DNA from: Verpa conica
Lineage: Eukaryota; Ascomycota; Pezizomycetes; Pezizales; Morchellaceae
Length of the DNA stretch: 64,000 bases
Assembly (NCBI GenBank): GCA_033030425.1
Contig: JAUFSD010000001.1
Span: 2,480,001 to 2,544,000 of the forward strand
Direction: 5' to 3'
In this document: positions 12,231 to 24,918 of the stretch, one piece after another
Layout: each line of letters opens with the position of its first letter
How positions within the stretch are numbered: the stretch's first letter is position 1
Position numbers and translations under genes: made by a program
Notes under the pieces: model-generated
The model's database searches: none
The model's input: the letters and a program-made list of their open reading frames with translations, nothing else
What the model was told of the DNA's origin: nothing

Positions 12231-12416
12231 AATTAGATACAAGACATGCTTCCTGTCCAGTTCGAATCCTATGCACGGCCCTCCTACAGCTCTCGGATAA
12301 GTAACTGCATATCGTGTAACACGAGCTCTTGCCGAGTAGAAGAAATGGGCATGTGCTTTCCTGCAGTTTATTGCAATCCCAGGTTGACGGTGTGCCAGGA
12401 CTAGACTCAGTGTTAC

Positions 12417-12662
12417 TACTCGTTCTCGTCAGACGTTTCCGGAGAGCGCCATGTCTTGCCTACATGACCACACATTGTAATCAGCCCCCAAGGCGTTGTG
12501 GCTTGATAACACTACAATGATTTGTTGATTCCATACAGCCGAGGGCTAAAAAAGCTGAGTTGCTAGATTTTGGCCAATCGCTCAGGCTCACAATATGACC
12601 TCAAAGGATAGACATGGCGTACCCTCTTACCAGACTCCGGAAACTTCTGACGAGAACGAGTA
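12417..12662. mobile_element. 246-bp miniature inverted-repeat element (TA-flanked)
   Basis: The ends 12417-12443 and 12636-12662 are 27-bp inverted repeats with a single mismatch (TACTCGTTCTCGTCAGACGT and onward). Just inside, GCCATGTC at the left and GACATGGC at the right are also inverted. If the outermost TA is the target duplication, the arrangement fits a non-autonomous Tc1/mariner-type element. It holds no transposase frame. Diverged end pieces occur at 18904-18935 and 61417-61466. Confidence 0.7.
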
Positions 12663-13812
12663 CAAAAGGAACTTTAGCCTTTATTGAAATAGGTTATATG
12701 CTTTATTCCGTAAGGACGAATCGGGTGGTCGATATTTGGAATATATAGAACGTGTATTGTATGTATATACGCGTAAATCACGTGCTTTACCCGTCTATTG
12801 TCTCGGAATACAGCTATAGCCCATCACATTAATGAGTTTGGACCTTTTTTCTCAGCTAGGATTCTCTAGAATTATGGTCTCTATGGCCGTGTGTGAACTA
12901 ATTAGTACTGATCTCAAATATTTTAATTGTATGTTTTACCCCCCATGATACCCTAAAGTAATGCACGGGAGAGTATGGTATAGCATGAAAAAGGCACTCT
13001 CAAACAGTGTATAGATGCTTAGGATTCCCGTCTATAGAAGATGGTCAATAGCGAACGATAATAGAAATAGTTATATATGTTCCAGCTTCCTGTGGGCAGT
13101 ACGGGCAAGAAACTGTCTTGAAGCTACAAAATGATTTAAAGGTGTAGAACTAGGATAATTTTAGTTTAATGATATGAAAAAGCTGCCATAAGGCTGCCGG
13201 GATTTGTCACTGGTGTATCTGTTGCTACCCGGGCCAGGTAAATAGTGCCCGGAAGTATAAATAAATGCGCTTTTGACCTCACAGGGGCAATTGACTCCAA
13301 TAGAAGGAGAAATCTCAGTCTAAGACTTGTATTCTTGGGTGCCTATATGTATATGATGTATGTTCCGAGTATATAGCTCATAATATGTAGAAAGTATATA
13401 ACTCACAGATTATCACTCGATTTTGCTTCAGGAGGCTATGAATGGATGAATGAATTAATCATAAGTATATAGAAAGGCTAATACGCAGCCTTGTTCATTA
13501 TTTTTATAGGCAAAGTTTCGTAATAAATTCGTTAAATACATATAGTCACTACTTATGAGGAAATTAAGACATGACATATATGCATATATACTGTACCACA
13601 TACCACATACCACATACCGCTTCCAAAATCAATACACCAATCACACTAGCAATATCTTAATACCTATTGGCTCTCCTTCGGGATCGCACAGCAGCCGGGG
13701 TGATAGCTGTAGCACTAGCAGTACTAGGATTAAGCCCCGGGATATCGTATGGGAAACAGCCAGTATATATCGGTTTCTCGAATTTCTGTTTTTGATACCA
13801 GCAGGTTAGTCT

Positions 13813-15665
13813 TTATAATAGCTTCCAGGAAATCTTGAATCTAATTACCCAGAGTGTAACACTAAATAGAGCCCCCGGATCCAAAATCGAAGCCGGTCCA
13901 AACTTTCCAACAACACTAAGACCAAGGTCAATGATAACACTAGAAGCGACCTTAAATCCAGTCTTCAATGAATCAGCCTTCTGCTCGCAAACACCAGCTT
14001 CATCGAACGCTACAGTCAAAGCGGTGTTGATTTTGGGCAAGCCAAGGTTCAGCCCAGCTTCAAGTTTCCCAACACCAATAACATCCACACCGAAGGTAAT
14101 CTTGGGTCTAGAAATAGCAGCAACATTGAGCGTAGCTGAACCGGAATTGAAGTCGAAAAGCGGATCGAATTTAGATGACTCGAAGCCCGTAGCAGTGCTG
14201 CTATCAATATCCGTAAGGTTGAGCACCATACGCGCGTCGTTTGGAAATGCTGTCTGAAGCCCAAAAGTGAAGTTTGCAGTTCCGGCGATGTTAGTTTCAA
14301 CGGCAACTTCGTAGGTTAATACTGCGCCGAGATCGAAGATTCCCGAGACTGAGATTCCTGCACTTGGGATTGGGAAACTTGCAATCTCTTTAGTAAGGTT
14401 TAGGCTTGAAGGTTGAGCAACAGAAGCAGCAATCTTTGCTTCAAGTTCCACCTTGGTTGAGAAGTCTTGTGGTGTGGTATTGATGGTAAATTCCTGGACG
14501 TTAAAGTTAATGACTGAAAGCTTCCCGGAAACTTTGAATTTTCCAGCGATGAAGCAGTCGATACAGTCAAGAACAATAGCAGGGTTATTAGGACTATGTT
14601 AATGTTAGTAGTGGATCATTAGATTAGGTCAGGTGCGGAATCATATACTTCAAAGGATCTGTTAGAACATTGAATCGTTCGCCTGATTTGCCAGCAGACA
14701 CATCGAAGATATGCTCATCAATGATATGCTCCCCACTCCCAACATCTGAAATGACATCCTTAACAGCATCTCCAACATTATCAATAAGATTACCAGCATC
14801 ATCAACGGCATCTTTGGTAGTATCAGCAACAGCATCAGCCCCATCTGTAACCCCATCAATAATTTTATCCTTAAGATCTTTAGCGCCATCGGCAACATCG
14901 CCAGCCTTATCACGAATCGCATCGAAAACATCATTGAAAAAGCCGCGGGCCATGAGACGCCTAGTAGCTTCTGGTACCAATGTAGCACTCCCAAAACTCA
15001 GATCATAGGTACCGGCGACTTCTGACCAAGGAGCAGGTTTAGCAGTGAGATTGGTAGTTAGGGTTGCTTCGTCATTATCAACATTGAAAATACTATGAAA
15101 TATTAGTGAAACAGAACCTCTGAGGTGATATTCTCGAGGGGTGTATGTACGTGTATGCTTGTCTCTGGTCTGCCTCGCCACAACCATCATGATTTGCAAT
15201 AAGCAAGAAGCTATCCTCGTCCTTCTCATTGATGAAACTCCACTTTTTAACGGCAGCATCAAAGGCTTCCTTGGACAAAAATGTCAACGACATGAATCCA
15301 TCATCACCCTTACAATCAACAGCCGAAGTGAGGCCTTCAAAGCTCTCCATCATGACGATTTGTTGTCCGTCAGGGGCATACAGCGTCATGTTTGCCAGCA
15401 AGACACTGCCATTACCACCAGGTGCTCCAAACATAAGCTCTGCCTGTGATGCAGGGTCAAGTTGAGAGAACAGATCTCGGGCCTCCAAGTTCGCGGTAGG
15501 CTTGAAGATGTTGAGATTGATGGGCTTGAGAATAGTGCCTCCTCTAGGGCTAAGCTTTGGTACTAGTGCGGGAACATCTGGGACCGCGGTTCGTTGGTAA
15601 ATGGCGGCGGCCGAGGAGAGTGTGATGAAGAGACTGAGGAAACAGATGCCAGCAAAGGACCTCAT
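13813..15665 (-). CDS. Secreted protein with DUF7029/DUF7223-like regions
   Basis: Extracellular fungal protein of unknown role. Three exons (15151-15665, 14649-15092, 13813-14593) with 58- and 55-nt introns give 579 residues. It begins with a clear signal peptide (MRSFAGICFLSLFITLSSAAA). Residues ~55-215 (from RDLFSQLDPASQAEL through VDCKGDDGFMSLTF to SEVAGTYDLSFGS) resemble DUF7029. Residues ~224-290 are an Ala/Asp/Val-rich amphipathic stretch built of units such as DGVTDGADAVAD and DNVGDAVKDVISDVG. After a DCIDCF pair the C-terminal half is beta-rich with FPIPSAGISVSGIFDLGAVL, the pattern I associate with DUF7223. Domain naming is from memory of the families, not a search. No GPI tail or membrane helix is seen at the C-terminus. 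Confidence 0.85.
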
Positions 15666-15760
15666 GTTGAAGTTTTTATTTGGATAGACTAAAGAGTATA
15701 GCCAAATAATTTGCAGAACCGTAAAGTAGAATAACTTCCAGAAGATATTCAGAACGCGTA

Positions 15761-15768
15761 TTTTATAT
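15761..15768 (-). promoter_or_regulatory. TATA-like box of the DUF7223-like gene
   Basis: Minus-strand ATATAAAA lies about 96 nt upstream of the ATG at 15665, a usual distance for fungal TATA-containing promoters of secreted-protein genes. Confidence 0.5.
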
Positions 15769-18700
15769 CGAAATATTGATAAAATTATAAAGAATGTATG
15801 TATGCTTAAAGAAGGAATAGACTGTTAGGGGAAGAAAGAATAGAGGCGGGAATCAATCGCAGCGCATATCAAGAAAGGATTGAATAGGTGTAGACCACTG
15901 CTGTACAGGAATGACCAAGAATTGAAGCAGACTGAGGCGTACGAGCATCTCTATATAATTTCTGTAAAGAAGGTCATCTATAGTTACACGAAAGGGGGTT
16001 GTTTTGACAACACCAGTACAACCCAGCTATAGGTAACGAAGTCAATGACTGACAAGTTTAAACGGCTTCCCCGCTGTCTCACCCGTGCTCTGAGTGGACA
16101 TGATACACAGCGCTAATCGATACATGAATTTTACTCGAGCTTAAGTCGATTAAGGTTCCTACAGCTGGGATCAACTGGCTAACTAAAATTGGGGCCTGCA
16201 GTAGCTATTCCCTATCACATCGCAGCACTTATCAATTATTCGAAACGCCCGAAACGCAGTTTCAAATCTGCCAAGGACTGCCAAGGAACTCAGCCTACAG
16301 TAGAAGAGCCATTAAACGATCGTGTCTGGTAGTCGGCGCTAGACTTAGGCCTCCAGTCAACAAGCGGACCAAGGGTGAACTATTCCCCCCAGCAGATTGG
16401 GTGTATAGAGCGCCAGGAGGCAGCTAGTGAAGTAGCCCTACCTAAACTGGTAAAAATATTTAGAAGTGACTTTTCGAGCCTAGAGAGCAGTGAATTCTAA
16501 GTAGAATGATTCTTCATGCGTTATTGCTATCTATTATTGTCCCTATAACTATACGCGAGGGCCATCACGTGAGAATTTACAGGATCCATAAATATCCAGG
16601 TACTGAATTAGACAAAATAGGAGACAAAAATTAAAATCTAACTACATATATAAGATTTTCTACGAAGACACGAGTTCAGTCACCACTCAAGGTTTAGAAA
16701 CCTCCGCTATCAACACGTATCATTCTCGTTTTATTAGACCCATTCTCACTTTATTAGACTACATTCTCTAGATATTGGCTTCACCCCACTTTCTAGTGAC
16801 TGCCCCCTGAGCGCGGGACTTTAGCGCTTGACCTCCATCTTCAGGGGGTATAGCAGGCTCCATTCTTCTGAATGGATGTCCCAGTTCACAAAGCCGCATA
16901 AAAGTCAAGGTTAGTACCTATTTACAACTTTTCAAGCGCCACCAAGCGACGCCGAAGCCTATGAGTGGGTCGGCAGTACCGAAAACTCAAATATCTCTGG
17001 AATGCGCGGGTGGGGCGCTTATACAGGTGGAACCGAGGGGGTAGTTAGGGGTGCCTGCGAGGTGACATCCCGTGAATTGTCTACAAGTCTTCCCGAGACA
17101 ACGCGTCAACATCCCAGGCCCGGCGGGTAGCAGTCCCAGAGCCCTGGAAGCTCCCGGTTTCATAACCTCGCCAGGAACATTTCTATATGCTTTTATACAT
17201 ACTAGATCACACCGCTTTTTACTTGATTTAGAATAGTTTAGTAACTACATGTAGTGGGGTTTCCCCCCCCCCTAATATCTTCTAGAACATGAGCTAGGGC
17301 TGCTTGTGTAGGTACACGTACTTGATCAAATGCCGTGGTGTCGTATGAAACGTGCTATACGTGGATTGTACACGTTAAAATTACATACGGATGCTCTAGC
17401 ATCCTTGACAGGGGGACAACCTAGGGTCGATAGCACTCTTACCCCCCGCATGCCTACCTGCCAAAGCTCAACGCCAAAGACAAGTACAAAGACATACGAA
17501 AGCCACTACGACGCACACTAGTTTATAAGAACTACCGTGCGGGTAGATTTCCGTACAATGTTATCGATACATTGTTCATTACATGCGTAAACAGAGGCTT
17601 GTTGAGGTATTATATACGAAGTGCAGACATACCATATCACCCCAGCCTAACTTTGTAGAGCAATGCAAACTTTTTCCTTGGAAAAGAGCAAAATAACCAG
17701 CGAATGAATGAATTAATCATAAATACACGGGAAAAACAACTAGTAGTGTTGAATATATTCTTATGAGTATCCAATTAACTGGCCTAGGCACTATTTAGCT
17801 GTTTAAATAACTGCATTTCCACTATAGATGATTTGCATGTTGTTTCTACAGAACTACAAAGATACATGTACATATCCATATATCTCGAAGCATACCACGA
17901 CTAAGAGGACCTCATAAAGATATATTCTTGTAATACCTAGCGTCATATAACCCATATAAAGAAGCTGTTTATTATTTAGGTCTTTTACAGCTGATATTAT
18001 TAGCTATTAACCCACCTAGGTAATCAAGCACACGCGCATATTGCGCATAAGAGTTGATATATTAGTGGGGGTCGATGGCGGATATTTATAACCACAACAC
18101 TAAGCGTTTAATAGGAGTAGCTATATCATAAAAGAAACTGAATGCCTATTATAAGTTTATGGGGAAGAAATTTACCAACTTCAATAGCGCAAGGTATATT
18201 CATACTTCAATAATTGTAATTAGACCCAACTGCCTTTGGCGTTCCAACACCTACCGGCACACCACACTCAACCCCCAAGATTTCGTCCTACCTACCGGGT
18301 ATCGAGCCAATCTAGAGACCCTAAGCACTTCTATATACAAACATATTCAAAAAGAAATATTAGCAGAGGTATAGGTACTTGACCCTTTATATATTAGCGT
18401 AGATTTTGCTCGTTAGTCGAGTGATCGCAAATGCGTGAACGGTTGCTGTGACAACCAGCTTCTGACCTACATGTAGCAAGTAGCACGCTCGATTCATACA
18501 ACGAAACATACTCAAAAAAATCCAGAGGTAAATATCGGAGACAAAGCCTGCCAATAGAAATATCATGGCAAGTCGAAACTAGCTAAAAAAAGGCCATCGG
18601 GTCAGATTGCCCCCGGAATACCTCCGTCCGCTAGCTAGTGACAGCGGCCTGAACCCTCGCAGCACGCACTGGCTACTCATGCTCAAGTTGGGCATTTCCG

Positions 18701-18903
18701 AAATCAGAGAGAGAGGATCTTATACACTCTGTGTAAATCTGTGCTGCTAATTAAACTTAGAAATTATGATTTTAGAGGGCCCAAGACCTAGCTGAATCAC
18801 TGAAGGTTTTTTTTTCTTGTCTTAAGGTAACGCTAACAGCGGGATTGCGCACTTTGAAATTTCCCATCCAAGCCGCGCTGGATAGACTGTGACCAGTAAG
18901 CGA

Positions 18904-18935
18904 GACATGGCGTCCCTATTACCAGGTTCTAGAAA
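18904..18935. repeat. Degenerate end of the 12.4-kb inverted-repeat element
   Basis: GACATGGCGTCCCTATTACC here matches GACATGGCGTACCCTCTTACC at the right end of 12417-12662, followed by a decayed AG..TC..GAAA segment. No partner end is evident. Confidence 0.5.
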
Positions 18936-20155
18936 GGTGACTCTCCGCCGGATTTTACATCTCCGGGGAAAGGGTTCACAGCAGTTGTTTGTCAGTTCTG
19001 GGGACAAAGGGACTTGCTTGGCTACGAAGCTTTTAGCTAACATTGTGTGTAAGCCAAGCGCATTGCTAGTGTAAAGCCACGTGCGTAGCTTGCTAGTGCC
19101 TGAAGATACCCCTGCCAAGGGTTGGTGACAGGGATCAATAAGCGTGCACCGGGTACCGTGCCGAGCGATATCGCATCACTACACATACATCATCGATCTC
19201 GGTCCTAGAGTCGGGGTTTGAAGCCGTACCCTATACTCTGATATAATCCTATTGTTTTTGCTCTGTCGGGTACGGTTCTTAATTGTGGTTAGTAGAAGAA
19301 GCAGTAGTATTAGAAGGGATTATACATTGCTGACTAGACAAGCCAGCTGTATAGAGATAATGCTGATGAGCTGAATTAAAAGATCGTGAAGAGTAAAGTA
19401 GGGCTATCTGAGCTGCGGGGATGAGTGCGTGCGTGCGGTAGCCTGTAGGGTGTAGTAGTTATATACAGAACGGCTAACAAGGCACAGTCGGCAATTTCGG
19501 CGAACACAGAACGTGTATGTTATCAAAAAAATGTAATTTATGAACTGAGTGTCTTTATCATGCCCATAAAAAGTAGAACCCCTATAGTTACTGTATATAG
19601 AAAGGGTTCAACTAGTTTAGCGAACAAGAAGCTTGCTTTTATAGCTTGTGAGTAGCATTTGGGCTTTTATGTCTTACTTGACCTTGTCAATTACCCCTTT
19701 TTTTACTGCTGCTTTATATCTTTATCTAGTATTGTGAAATGTAACAACTCTAAGTACTAAAGGAAATAAGCTTACTGATAGTCACCAGCTAACCTGGTAC
19801 CGAATTCACCCCTTGGTACATCCGGGTTTTAAGCTCTTGACTTACACGTACCTCTACTTATTGCGTTTAGCAACTTGCACAGTTCTTCTAAACGGATATC
19901 CCGGCACGTCGATCATTCATCAGTACCTGTCTTTCCATCTTGACCCACCGTGGCATACGTATCCCCTGTCCACTGTCCCATCAACACAATCCTTGCTGTC
20001 ACATTTATTAGTGCCTCCGCTGTGTATTTATATAGATAAAGGCCATGAGAAGATACTCCTTTCCCCTCGAGGGCTTGGGGAACTCATATAGGGCTAACAA
20101 ACGTTCTGTTCTTGCTTGCAGCTATACTATATGCGGAGGCTAGAAACCTATTGCA

Positions 20156-22253
20156 ATGATTTCTCTATACACATTCAGTAGACGTAGACTCGGACTACCA
20201 GAAACTAGAGTCAGCACCAGATGGTCACAGTTATCATTCCAAGCTCGGAGTCTCGCCTTCTTTGCACTATTCACCCTCTCACTGACATTATACTATTTCT
20301 TCTACTTCAACAAATTCACTATAAACATTGACATCTACAACTTCAAAGAATCACATATCCCCCACCAGATCCCCGCCCTCATAGAAGCCGGCCAACAGCA
20401 ATGGGCTTCAATGCTGTCTAAGCAATCAAAAACTCTCGCAGAAGCAGTAAACGAATACCGTCGTCGCTATTCCCTCGAACCACCCGACGGCTTCGACGAT
20501 TGGTTCAACTATGCACAATCGCAGAATGTAGTCCTGATCGATGAATACGATGAACTCATGGCATCGCTCGCTCCACTTCGCAAGTTGGGCCCGGAAGAAG
20601 TGCGGTATAGAACAAGTGTGCTCGACCGCATACCAACCGATATCAACGTATTACGAATCAGCTCGAATGGTACATTCTTCGACTACGATATGGTGCATAA
20701 AAAGGGCTCACGCACAGAGCGTACAGAGGGGTTGATGTCGATGTTGAGGCCCGTTGCTGAGCACTTGGGGAAGAGGAAGTGGAAGGAGTTTGATGTTGCC
20801 GTTAATGAGTTGGCTGAGAGTAGGGTGTTGGGTGGGGAGTGGGCTAGTGACGCACTGGATAAAGAGAAGGGGAAGCGTTTGGAAGGATATAAGCTCCAAC
20901 GTGAGGTTTGGGAGAGTCATGCATTTGGAGAAGCTAGTCTTATTAAGAGTGTGATGAACGCTTGCGGGCCAGAGAGTATCTTTGCGAAGGCACATCCAAC
21001 TTTTAGAGTCCCTAAAAAAAAAGATGATGAGGGAGAGAGTGATAGTGAGGTAGACCCAGAAGAGGAGCCGGTGAAATTTGCAGATCAGAGTTGGCTGGAG
21101 GATATTGATGTTTGCAACCATCCAGAATTGACTCAGGTATTTCCATCCTGCTTTCTTGAACCTTTGAGGTATTACTCGAGGTGTCACTGAGAACTTCGAT
21201 TTAACATACTCATTACAGCTCCATTCGGGATTCCGAACAATGCATTACACAACCCGGGGTCTCTATCCAATGCTCTCATTTGGCGCCCCAAGCGCCTATA
21301 GTGACATTCTATTTCCTACAAGCTACCAATACGGCGGCAACCCAGACTATACCTACAAGCCGGACCAAGACAAGTCCTGGGAAGAAAAAGAGAATGGTTT
21401 ATACTGGCGTGGTAGCCCAACAGGTGGTGGAATTGGCGATAAAGAGTTTGGATCAGTGAGAGCGCCTCTTTAGTCCTAACCCTCCCCCATAAATACTAAC
21501 ATCTATAGATGCACCGTCACCGTCTAGTAACAATGACAAACCCACCCATGCCAGCTCCACCAGCTGGCACTGTCCTCAACTTTACTCTCGTCGGTACGGA
21601 CGCAAACAGTAATGTCCTCACGAAACAAATCTCAAAGACAGACTACGATGAGCAATTCACCAACGTCACGTTTGTTGGGATCGCACAAGACAACTGCGGC
21701 TTCTTCGAATGCAACTCCCTTGACACCATGTTCAAGTTCGGCGAAAAAAAGCCTCTAAGCGAAGTCTGGAGATGGAAGTACGTCATTGATGTAGACGGTT
21801 GGGGATACAGTGCTCGGTGGCGTGCATTGATCGGATCAAAGAGTCTCGCATTGAAGAGCACAATTTACCATGAGTGGTATTCAGAAAGAATGGTACCGTG
21901 GGTTCATTTTGTTCCTATCAGTCCTAGGATGAACGAGTTGTATGATGTGCTGGGGTACTTCCTGGGCGGTGGAGAGGATGCACCTGAGATTGTGGCACAT
22001 AGTGAGGATGCGAAGAGAATAGCGGAGGCGGGGAAGGATTGGGTGGAAAAGAATATGCGGAAGTTAGTATCCCCCACCCGTGTGTCTGAAAGAACTTATG
22101 CTAACTGTTATCTATAATCCTAGTGAGGACATGGTGATTTATGTCTGGCGACTGATGTTGGAGATGAATAGATTAAACAATGGAGAAGACCAAATCTACA
22201 AACAATCTACAGACTATGATGAGGCCATACGATTAGACGGATTGACCGATTAG
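20156..22253 (+). CDS. GT90 (CAP10-like) glycosyltransferase
   Basis: Type II membrane glycosyltransferase of family GT90, related to the Cryptococcus capsule protein CAP10, probably xylosyl- or glucosyl-transferring in the Golgi. Four exons (20156-21136, 21219-21455, 21509-22062, 22124-22253) give 633 residues. A single membrane anchor is at residues ~33-52 (AFFALFTLSLTLYYFFYF). The catalytic half has NGLYWRGSPTGG, KYVIDVDGWGYSARWRALIGS and the highly conserved YHEWYSERMVPWVHFVPI, ending in EDMVIYVWRLMLEMNRL. An acidic linker (KKKDDEGESDSEVDPEEE) precedes the catalytic part. Introns are 82, 53 and 61 nt, with a CTAAC branch in intron 2. The neighbours are not obviously related. The acceptor cannot be deduced. 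Confidence 0.93.
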
Positions 22254-23266
22254 AGAAATGGGTAGATTCTTTTATGCTGGGAGTGGCGTTATTATGGAAA
22301 AACTTGGGAAGCGTTTTGTACAATTGGTTTTGCTGGCCGGTTTGGATTTTGTATATATGTACTTCGAATATATTGTTTAGCTCCGTGAAGATTGAATCCA
22401 AAGAATAATTGCATTTGGGTACATGCGTGGGGGAACAAAAAAACAGGATTAATGCTGACGAGGGAACCTCTAGACATGCATTGTAAATGATATGGAAATT
22501 GGATGCCCTTGTAAGACGCGTCATCAGTTAACGCCCGATCTACCGACCGGGCCTAAGGGCGTACGTACCACAATCTAACCAGCAGGAGAAAAGAAAGAAA
22601 CAAAATACTTCAGCTGTAGATGGCACACATACGCGTTATTGTATTTCTTCATATAACACCTTTCTGCATCGTGTGTAATGGATATATGAGGAGTATGAAA
22701 GATATGTTGATGGTTACAGGGGCGGTAATCACAAACGCTAATGCTTATCTTCTGAGACAGATAATACACACGAGTGATCTTTAATGATTGCTTCCCTTGA
22801 TCGCATGGATCATATTATCGGCCAGGATAAATGCATGAAAGAGTGCCGAGCCCTGTGGGGTATCAGCTGTCAGCAAGGCCTGTCCAACTAGGAAGTATTG
22901 CCAAAGGCTTGACTAGTTTAACGAACCCTGAAGTTCTGCCAGTAGGATTCTCTATGCCATCAATACATGTAGTCCTCGGTACAGTCAGTACATGCAGTTG
23001 CAATCAAATCTAGGCTAGCACTGAACAGTTACACCAAGGGTCTATCTCATTTATTAGCCATTGTTAGTCTGTCCTACAGAAAGCCTAAGGATCTTTTGTA
23101 CGGCCTTTCCCAAAAATACATCTCATCAAGGAATTCATTTTTTCGTTCCTACATACTGTTACACTAACCCCCAATTTATTTCAGGGCATATCAGCTGTAA
23201 AATATATACATCCACACCCTCCATCCAAAACCATAATTCGTCACATTATCATATCATCAAACTCAT
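22254..23266. other. Intergenic region between convergent genes
   Basis: About 1 kb between the GT90 stop and the M28 stop. I see no gene; it presumably holds both 3' ends. Confidence 0.6.
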
Positions 23267-24818
23267 TTACAAAACAGCAATAGCAATCTCTTCACCACAT
23301 CTCGCCTTCGGCTTATCCGACTTCACAGCTCTCTTCTGCTGGCCTGTCCTCTTCGGGATCCCCTCAGTCGAGAGAGAATATGTCGCAATCGCGTGTGCAG
23401 CAGCCTTGGTATTCTGGATCCATGCACCAACATCCAAATTATCGATATCATCACCGGGAGCATGGTAGTTGATATCGTATGCAACACCAGCTTCACCACC
23501 CCACCACTCTGCCTCTTCAGCGGTCTTAAGACCCTCAGCACCGGTAAACAAACCACCACTGGGAATGTCAACATCCAAGAAGGGGCCGTAGTCAGAGCGT
23601 CCATCGAATTCGGTCGGAGCAGTCTTCAACCCGACGCTCTCAAGATAGTCTTCGAAGAGATGCTCAATGTGGTCTGACCCGGCCGGGCCAGTGAGGTTGA
23701 ATGCAGAACCATCACCGTCGTAGATAAAGTACCCGAAGTTAGGCGAGGCAATCATGTCGAAGTTAAGATAAAGGGAGATCTTAGAGAGTTCTTCGGCAGA
23801 GGCAGTGGTAACATAGTGTTCCGATCCGAGAAGACCGAACTCCTCAGCAGACCAAAACCCGAAGCGGACAGCGTTCTTGACGCTAAACTTTGTGAGTTGG
23901 AGAGCAATCTCGAGGATACCCATAGAACCAGAGCCATCATCGTTGATACCGGGGCCCGCTTGAACGGAGTCAGTGTGGCCGCCGGAAAAGATAATGTTTG
24001 ATTTGTCTCCACCCTTGGAGGTTGCGAGGACGTTGTTGGTGTAACGGGTCTCAACAACAGCATCGACATCCAAGATTCCGGTAAGGGAAGTGCCACTGCT
24101 GATCTTTTCTACCAGACTTAGTCCGTCCTCCTGTGAGACCGAACCTGCAGGAATATATTTGCCTTCAGGGCGCTCGTCAGGGCCGAGGGTTCCACCACCG
24201 ACAGCACCAGGAGCATTATTGTAGATAATGATTCCCTTAGCTCCGGCAGCACCAGCAAGTGCTACCTTGAGGCCAAATTCACATGTTCCTCGAGACACAA
24301 GGGCAATGTTTCCAGAAACCGTGGCAGGGAAGTTTGCCTAGAGATTGTTTTTTGGTAAGTTACTGATCTGATATTTCGAATTACATAAATCCTGTACTTA
24401 CAGCTTCGCAACCAAAATTGGCAACAGGAATCAATGGAGCTTCAACGGAACCCGCAGGAGCGTACTGGAAATACTGCGATTCATATGAGGTACCCCCCGC
24501 AGAAAATGTTACGTTTCCCTCGGAGAAGACGTATGTGAACGTCTGGAGCTCAACGTCATAGTATCCGGTTTTAACCAGTGTATCGTAGATGTAGTCAACA
24601 GTCAAATTATGACCAATACTGCCAGCGACACGGGTGATTTCCGGAGTTACTTTTGCGAATGTCATCAACTTCTCGGCATGGTCAAGGAGAGCTGACCGTG
24701 TGAGAACACGCCTCAATTGGTTGCTCTGTACGAGGGGAAGATCACGAGGAGCAGCAGGAGCAGCAGAGACGCTGACGGCGGCGAGTGCAAGGAGCGCGAT
24801 GCTAGAGAAGGACTTCAT
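23267..24818 (-). CDS. Secreted M28 zinc aminopeptidase with PA domain (copy 1)
   Basis: Extracellular or vacuolar co-catalytic zinc aminopeptidase of family M28, like yeast aminopeptidase Y and fungal leucine aminopeptidase Lap2. Two exons (24402-24818 and 23267-24337; 64-nt intron) give 495 residues. I start at MKSFSSIALLALAAVSVSAA because it forms a signal peptide; an in-frame ATG lies 21 nt upstream. The protease-associated domain spans ~residues 100-240 (NIALVSRGTCEFG). Metal-site motifs are GGHTDSV (His260), GINDDGSG, SAEEFGLLGS, LNFDMI and NYHAPGDDI, so the five ligands are present. A TATA box lies ~95 nt upstream. It is a paralogue of the gene at 49002-51011, sharing one intron position but lacking its seven other introns. 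Confidence 0.95.
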
Positions 24819-24910
24819 TGTGAAGGCTGAGATAGACAATCAAGGACTCAGTGCTGGCCGAGAGAAACAGACCGAGAATGAGGAGCAAAACAGTGGGGCT
24901 AGGAGTATAT

Positions 24911-24918
24911 CTTATATA
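24911..24918 (-). promoter_or_regulatory. TATA box of M28 copy 1
   Basis: Minus-strand TATATAAG sits 93-100 nt upstream of the chosen ATG. Confidence 0.6.

Larger units (their letters stand above)
9876..13812. other. Gene-free stretch with several inverted-repeat elements
   Basis: I see no coding gene. It contains the palindromic element at 10580-10703, a perfect 14-bp stem at 10785-10835, a relative of the first element at 12174-12230 and an inverted-repeat element at 12417-12662, listed separately. Confidence 0.6.
15666..20155. other. Gene-free stretch
   Basis: Apart from the TATA-like site of the preceding gene and 5' sequence of the GT90 gene, I find no gene. It carries a copy of a 19-bp sequence shared with 13446-13464 (at 17704-17722) and a degenerate end of the inverted-repeat element near 18904. 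Several long runs of C or A are present. Confidence 0.55.

Noticed and set aside
12258..12270. B-box-like CAGTTCGAATCC suggesting a tRNA gene
   Set aside because: No A box, anticodon stem or pairing acceptor stem could be placed around it.
19813..20091. 92-codon open frame just upstream of the GT90 gene
   Set aside because: It overlaps the expected promoter and leader (TATA-like TTATATAG near 20027-20034) and shows no motif.
23752..24096. Long open frames antisense to or overlapping M28 copy 1
   Set aside because: They are shadows of the real coding frame, which carries all metal-site motifs. The same applies to frames opposite the flavocytochrome and F-box genes.
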